Of a DNA stretch of 64,000 nucleotides, positions 63,666-64,000 are shown in pieces. This stretch comes from Apostichopus japonicus (lineage: Eukaryota > Echinodermata > Holothuroidea > Aspidochirotida > Stichopodidae). The translations under genes and the position numbers were made by a program. The notes under the pieces were generated by a model that made no database searches, was not told the DNA's origin, and was given only the letters and a program-made list of their open reading frames with translations. The stretch is taken from the NCBI RefSeq assembly GCF_037975245.1, contig NC_092570.1:7875001-7939000 (forward strand), in the 5' to 3' direction. Position 1 is the stretch's first letter; every line of letters begins with the position of its first letter.

Positions 63666-63986
63666 ACCACAACCACCAGTTCAACATGGGTTATTGAAAT
63701 TTTAATGTAACAAACTTGCATTATAAATGAATACTTTCATTATATTTGAAAGACAAATAAAATGGTTGAAATGTAATACCATTAGTACACATGCCAAGAC
63801 TATCCCAATAAATGTCTACTGAATCACAATATATGAATGTATGAATATCACAGTATTGGTGTGATTGATGTATTTATTTATGTTTTGTTTCTGCTTAGGC
63901 CATCAGTTGGAGAGAAGGCTGTTCCTGTGAGTGCCACACTACCCCCTAGATATCTCAGTGCCAAGAAAGACCCAACCACTGGAAAG
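28725..63986 (+). CDS. Zizimin-family (DOCK9/10/11-like) Rho-GTPase exchange factor, 5' half, multi-exon
   Basis: This is a gene-level entry; the exons are listed separately. Seventeen conserved exons from 30088 to 63986 all have AG acceptors and GT donors in matching phase and join into 777 codons. Domain order, counted from the first codon at 30088, is: zizimin N-terminal region (about 1-97), PH domain (about 129-235, closing-helix Trp at about 225), linker (about 236-620), and DHR-1/C2-like domain from about 624 ([15 protein letters not shown]) to the window edge. Zizimins activate Cdc42 and/or Rac through a C-terminal DHR-2 domain, which lies outside this window; DHR-1 and PH domains act at membranes. 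The motifs [28 protein letters not shown] and LHEKHHLLF are characteristic of DOCK-D and not of DOCK1-5 (no SH3 region is seen). I cannot say whether it is orthologous to DOCK9, 10 or 11; it is probably a pre-duplication single copy. The N-terminus is uncertain because two candidate first exons exist. Confidence 0.93.
29065..29262. repeat. (TA)n microsatellite with embedded tactgta palindromes
   Basis: Nearly 200 bp of TA dinucleotides, interrupted by tactgtata and tatacagta at about 29105-29195. It lies between the small candidate first exon and the first conserved DOCK exon. Confidence 0.97.
30088..30204 (+). CDS. DOCK exon 1 of the conserved series: zizimin N-terminal region
   Basis: The acceptor is ctcttttag and the donor gtaagt; phase is 0 to 0, 39 codons. 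It encodes [20 protein letters not shown], then [19 protein letters not shown]. This matches the block (EP-L/V-DYENV, then KTQ, then LLFP-D) that opens the conserved part of all zizimins. In vertebrate DOCK11 the same block follows a short N-terminal segment, so coding exons must exist upstream. Confidence 0.95.
32018..32255 (+). mobile_element. tRNA-derived SINE
   Basis: The head TTAGCTGAGTGGTTAATGCC resembles a tRNA D-arm/box A, and cccgagtttgagtcactcc is a decayed box B about 35 bp downstream. A non-tRNA body of about 150 bp follows, with an ATACATACATAC tail at 32236-32247. The tRNA of origin is unclear. Confidence 0.6.
34560..35070 (+). pseudogene. 5'-truncated non-LTR retrotransposon, C-terminal end of the reverse-transcriptase protein
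   Basis: An open frame of 148 codons (34595-35041) contains [28 protein letters not shown], then [20 protein letters not shown] and [13 protein letters not shown] with a final DRDTWRRLI. This order (LYG-E-W, F--R-LR-ILGI-W, R-LR--GH--R, GRP--TW, A-DR--WR) is the usual tail of LINE endonuclease/reverse-transcriptase proteins. The catalytic YADD region is absent, so this is a dead 5'-truncated copy. A simple (ACT)-rich tail follows the stop (35050-35070). It lies in a DOCK intron in the sense orientation. Confidence 0.82.
36195..36355. repeat. Interspersed repeat fragment, copy 1
   Basis: A (TG)n-rich lead is followed by gcatttgtgacgcccagctt, then gtaaacaggatatctcaag and a block ending ttggtaccacattgag. 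A diverged second copy is at 44963-45090. Confidence 0.5.
36885..37168 (-). mobile_element. tRNA-derived SINE, minus strand
   Basis: On the minus strand, a tRNA-like head runs from about 37163 to 37095: GGTGGACGATTGGCTAAGGC, then GTCTGACTCGTGATC, then box B GGTTCGACTCC. The body continues to lower coordinates with a segment read on the plus strand as cttgcccaaggacacaacg and acccctgggtggagagaggc, a phrase I recall from many marine animal repeats. A poly-C/G run (36970-36982) interrupts it. Confidence 0.65.
38859..38948 (+). CDS. DOCK exon 2: zizimin N-terminal region
   Basis: The acceptor is tttctgtag and the donor gtaagt; phase 0 to 0, 30 codons. It encodes [20 protein letters not shown] followed by EAEYLLVKE, which corresponds to the R-R-TV-STVPE...AQSLFVKE segment of DOCK9/11. 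It follows an 8.65-kb intron, the longest in the window. Confidence 0.94.
40776..40858 (+). pseudogene. tRNA-like sequence 1 (class II, Ser-like)
   Basis: The acceptor arms GGTTCGG and CCGAACT pair (one G-T), followed by A and CC. Box A is GGCCAAGTGGTCTAAGGC. The anticodon arm is altered (TCTGAATGAGATCTGA) and the T-loop lost its TTC (taggttaatcccgc), so it is not expected to be functional. Confidence 0.6.
41247..41330 (+). pseudogene. tRNA-like sequence 2 (class II, Ser-UGA-like)
   Basis: Box A (TGGCCGAGTGG) and box B (GGTTCGAATCC) are intact. The loop CTTGAGA would place UGA at the anticodon, and ATGCAATGCAT forms a class II variable arm. One C is missing between the T-stem and acceptor, and the anticodon stem has two mismatches. 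Transcription by Pol III is possible but a functional tRNA is unlikely. The GGCGTCTGACT block is shared with the SINE head at 37.1 kb. Confidence 0.6.
41713..41765 (+). pseudogene. tRNA-like sequence 3, truncated
   Basis: It begins GGTTCGGTGGCCGAGTGATT and continues through the anticodon region (TCTGATTTGAGATCTGA). A deletion then joins it directly to the downstream TTTGCACACAGTAA part, removing the variable and T arms. Confidence 0.6.
42529..42611 (+). CDS. DOCK exon 3: zizimin N-terminal region
   Basis: The acceptor is ttcttacag and the donor gtaagg. It starts in phase 0 and leaves two bases (TG) completed by T of the next exon to give Cys. It encodes [20 protein letters not shown] then RDFHQLP, matching the family's ECIKTY...W-VNYKYED-SG-FR-LP block. 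Confidence 0.95.
44963..45090. repeat. Interspersed repeat fragment, copy 2
   Basis: It shares gtgtatgtgtgtg, gcatttgtg and ggcttgtaaacatgataa with the copy at 36195-36355, then diverges (gatgtgtgggtccaccg). Confidence 0.45.
45798..45954 (+). CDS. DOCK exon 4: acidic linker and start of PH domain
   Basis: The acceptor is taatgcag and the donor gtaaga; it enters with one base and ends in phase 0 (157 bp). It encodes an acidic linker ([14 protein letters not shown]) and then the first PH strand, [20 protein letters not shown]. Zizimin PH domains normally begin just after an acidic stretch with K-G-W/Y-L-K. A hAT-like MITE sits only 86 bp downstream. Confidence 0.94.
46041..46487. mobile_element. 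hAT-like MITE, copy B, in DOCK intron 4
   Basis: The ends are CAGGGTTTCCCTAAC and GTTAGGGAACCCCTG (inverted repeats about 15 bp, one mismatch). The flanks gtataacc and atgtaacc look like a decayed 8-bp duplication. It is in the same orientation as copy A and shorter (447 versus 510 bp) through internal deletions. It lies 86 bp after a DOCK exon, so its insertion was tolerated close to a splice donor. Confidence 0.78.
48296..48427 (+). CDS. DOCK exon 5: PH domain core
   Basis: The acceptor is tttttag and the donor gtattc (non-consensus at +4 to +6 but acceptable); phase 0 to 0, 44 codons. It encodes [20 protein letters not shown], then YKDEK and a [14 protein letters not shown] strand. The FKRRWF-L pattern and YKDEK followed by KG-L-LDS are typical of the PH domains of DOCK9/11. 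Confidence 0.95.
49018..49252. repeat. Direct tandem duplication, 116-bp unit, two copies
   Basis: Both units carry atatcaaggagctaag, then cttgccccactctccccttc or its variant, the segment gaggacagatttatagatct and ggaggacctca. They differ at only a few positions, so the duplication is recent. It is in a DOCK intron. Confidence 0.92.
49550..49736 (+). CDS. DOCK exon 6: C-terminal PH domain
   Basis: The acceptor is cttcccccag and the donor gtgagc; phase 0 in, one base out (187 bp). It encodes [20 protein letters not shown], which is the last PH strand and closing helix with its near-invariant Trp. A linker follows ([20 protein letters not shown]). Confidence 0.95.
50201..50364 (+). CDS. DOCK exon 7: charged linker
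   Basis: The acceptor is ccactctag and the donor gtaagt; it enters with two bases and ends phase 0 (164 bp). It encodes a polar, highly charged linker ([20 protein letters not shown], then a region ending FSLYPRMM). The equivalent vertebrate linker is variable, with a conserved lysine-rich end leading to L-F-LDP; LFSLYP-like FSLYPRMM fits that position. Confidence 0.88.
50940..51104 (+). CDS. DOCK exon 8: pre-DHR-1 conserved region
   Basis: The acceptor is cttattcag and the donor gtaaga; phase 0 to 0, 55 codons. It encodes [20 protein letters not shown] followed by [12 protein letters not shown]. This fits the family's KPFEEKF-KRFLV-C-DL-FNL block. Confidence 0.93.
51525..51602. repeat. Interspersed-repeat fragment with tatagcgctttatacc motif
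   Basis: An (ATA)n start is followed by ttccactttaatatagcgc, then tttatacc and tctcaaagtgctttacta. I recall similar gcgcttta-rich fragments from other marine invertebrate genomes; the family is not identified. Confidence 0.45.
51987..52220 (+). CDS. DOCK exon 9: pre-DHR-1 conserved region
   Basis: The acceptor is atgtcgtag and the donor gtaagt; phase 0 to 0, 78 codons. It encodes [20 protein letters not shown], then [16 protein letters not shown]. This is one of the strongest family matches (VEPFF-LALFD...KISADFHVDLN). The second half is a Ser/Pro/Thr-rich loop, variable in the family. Confidence 0.96.
52645..52905. repeat. 21-bp minisatellite (gaaggatgttagagggtgggg)
   Basis: About 12 units with a T/C variant (gatgttag or gatgtcag). 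The purine strand is the sense strand of the DOCK transcript. The 21-bp period (seven codons) creates spurious long frames. It lies 250 bp upstream of exon 10. Confidence 0.95.
53159..53281 (+). CDS. DOCK exon 10: conserved region; its 3' end has been amplified into a minisatellite
   Basis: The acceptor is gcctttcag and the donor gtaggg; phase 0 to 0, 41 codons. It encodes [20 protein letters not shown], then [21 protein letters not shown], matching QGIFSV...[23 protein letters not shown]. The last ~40 bases plus the donor and ~60 intron bases are repeated six more times immediately downstream, to about 53960. This copy is taken as the functional one because only it has a full exon and an acceptor. 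Confidence 0.95.
53240..53965 (+). repeat. ~106-bp minisatellite derived from the DOCK exon 10 / intron junction
   Basis: The phrase gtacattaaaccagg occurs at 53254 (real exon) and again near 53360, 53466, 53576, 53681, 53786 and 53892. Each copy holds about 40 bases of exon end, the donor AAG|GTAGGG and about 60 bases of intron start. Five of six copies read [12 protein letters not shown] or close to it in the exon frame. One has a 4-bp insertion (gcgagcag). Confidence 0.95.
54352..54434 (+). CDS. DOCK exon 11: conserved QYRMPFAW block
   Basis: The acceptor is gatttttcag and the donor gtgagt; phase 0 in, two bases out (AG, completed by A to give Arg). It encodes [16 protein letters not shown] across the junction. 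The family block is [16 protein letters not shown], one of the best conserved zizimin segments. Confidence 0.95.
55021..55223 (+). CDS. DOCK exon 12: linker before DHR-1
   Basis: The acceptor is tggttcacag and the donor gtaagt; it enters with one base and leaves one base (203 bp). It encodes [20 protein letters not shown], then [20 protein letters not shown]. This matches the family's FSPLYKQDS-KLS-ED-LKLL--YKKPEK block. Confidence 0.95.
55671..55858 (+). CDS. DOCK exon 13: start of the DHR-1 (C2-like) domain
   Basis: The acceptor is tcttccatag and the donor gtgaat; it enters with two bases and ends phase 0 (188 bp). It encodes [20 protein letters not shown], then [20 protein letters not shown]. 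The DHR-1 domain, which binds phosphoinositides in several DOCK proteins, starts at about NLYVYPL. Confidence 0.96.
56466..56624 (+). CDS. DOCK exon 14: DHR-1 domain
   Basis: The acceptor is gtccaccag and the donor gtgagt; phase 0 to 0, 53 codons. It encodes [20 protein letters not shown], then [16 protein letters not shown]. The ARNIA-CVEF-DSDE and KCIYG-PGG motifs are diagnostic of zizimin DHR-1. Confidence 0.97.
57298..57418 (+). CDS. DOCK exon 15: DHR-1 domain
   Basis: The acceptor is atttcacag and the donor gtaagc; phase 0 in, one base out (121 bp). It encodes [20 protein letters not shown], then [20 protein letters not shown]. The family equivalent is IELP-HLH-KHHLLFTFYHVSC...TKK-DTVET. 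A 6-kb intron follows. Confidence 0.96.
57650..58230. repeat. Degenerate minisatellite, ~105-bp unit, about five copies
   Basis: Units share attgaatatattaatttgat, catccataaatgaa and gatgc--ttgaatatgattct. The right third (58080-58230) is shortened units around gataccattgaatata. It lies 230 bp after DOCK exon 15. Confidence 0.85.
59571..59588 (+). CDS. Candidate 18-bp microexon in the DHR-1 intron
   Basis: A long pyrimidine tract (59491-59570) ends in ctttctag, followed by 18 bases and gtataa. Inclusion would be phase 1 to phase 1 and insert six residues (VMEPLQ) before VGYAWLP without shifting the frame. The donor is weak, and no such insert is known to me in vertebrate zizimins, so this remains a candidate only. 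Confidence 0.25.
61163..61256. repeat. Simple repeat (acaaatacaaata)n
   Basis: Degenerate units of caaatacaa and aatacaaca across about 90 bp in the 6-kb DOCK intron. Confidence 0.85.
63443..63479 (+). CDS. DOCK exon 16: very short DHR-1 exon
   Basis: The acceptor is cttattgtag and the donor gtaagt. This 37-bp exon enters with two bases and leaves two (AT, completed by G to give Met). It encodes [13 protein letters not shown] across both junctions, matching VG-W-PLLKDG of the family. Confidence 0.93.
63602..63665. repeat. (C)n/(CA)n microsatellite
   Basis: A C-rich run followed by about 14 CA units, in the intron between DOCK exons 16 and 17. Confidence 0.9.
63899..63986 (+). CDS. DOCK exon 17: DHR-1 domain, last exon in the window
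   Basis: The acceptor is tgcttag and the donor gtgagt; it enters with one base and ends phase 0 (88 bp). It encodes [20 protein letters not shown], then AKKDPTTGK, which matches the family's Q-PVSANLPPGYL. The gene continues past the right edge. Confidence 0.94.
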
Positions 63987-64000
63987 GTGAGTTTTATAAT

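Overview
The window looks like invertebrate deuterostome nuclear DNA. It is AT-rich and intron-dense, with short phase-clean exons, long introns full of minisatellites, and many small non-autonomous transposons. An echinoderm such as a sea cucumber is my best guess, but the sequence alone does not prove it. Nothing bacterial or viral was seen.

The main gene is on the + strand from about 28.7 kb to the right edge. It is a zizimin-type (DOCK-D; DOCK9/10/11-like) guanine-nucleotide exchange factor. Seventeen exons between 30088 and 63986 join in consistent phase into 777 codons: the zizimin N-terminal region, a PH domain, the linker, and the start of the DHR-1 (C2-like) domain. The catalytic DHR-2 half lies beyond the right edge. 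Comparison with the family suggests no exon is missing between 30088 and 63986.

Two candidate N-terminal exons lie upstream, and both are in phase with the first conserved exon. One is a small exon (28731-28805, or 28725-28805 if used as a cassette). The other is a very large Ser/Lys-rich exon (16085 to about 17896, 604 codons) that I do not recognise. If both are used, the gene makes zizimins with very different amino termini. The large exon could instead belong to a separate gene.

From 1 to 16 kb the window is non-coding and transposon-rich. It holds a 1.2 kb hAT-like element with perfect 8-bp target duplications, a hAT-like MITE with a second copy at 46 kb, two inverted copies of a 368-bp TTAA-flanked MITE, another TTAA element at 7.5 kb, and a large minisatellite at 14.3-15.2 kb. 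From 18 to 28.7 kb there are tandem repeats, a fourth TTAA element, and a pair of 15-bp repeat arrays in opposite orientation that could form a long hairpin.

The DOCK introns hold a truncated LINE reverse-transcriptase tail, two tRNA-derived SINEs, a 470-bp tandem repeat carrying class II tRNA-like pseudogenes, a 21-bp minisatellite, and a roughly 106-bp minisatellite that arose by amplification of a DOCK exon/intron junction.
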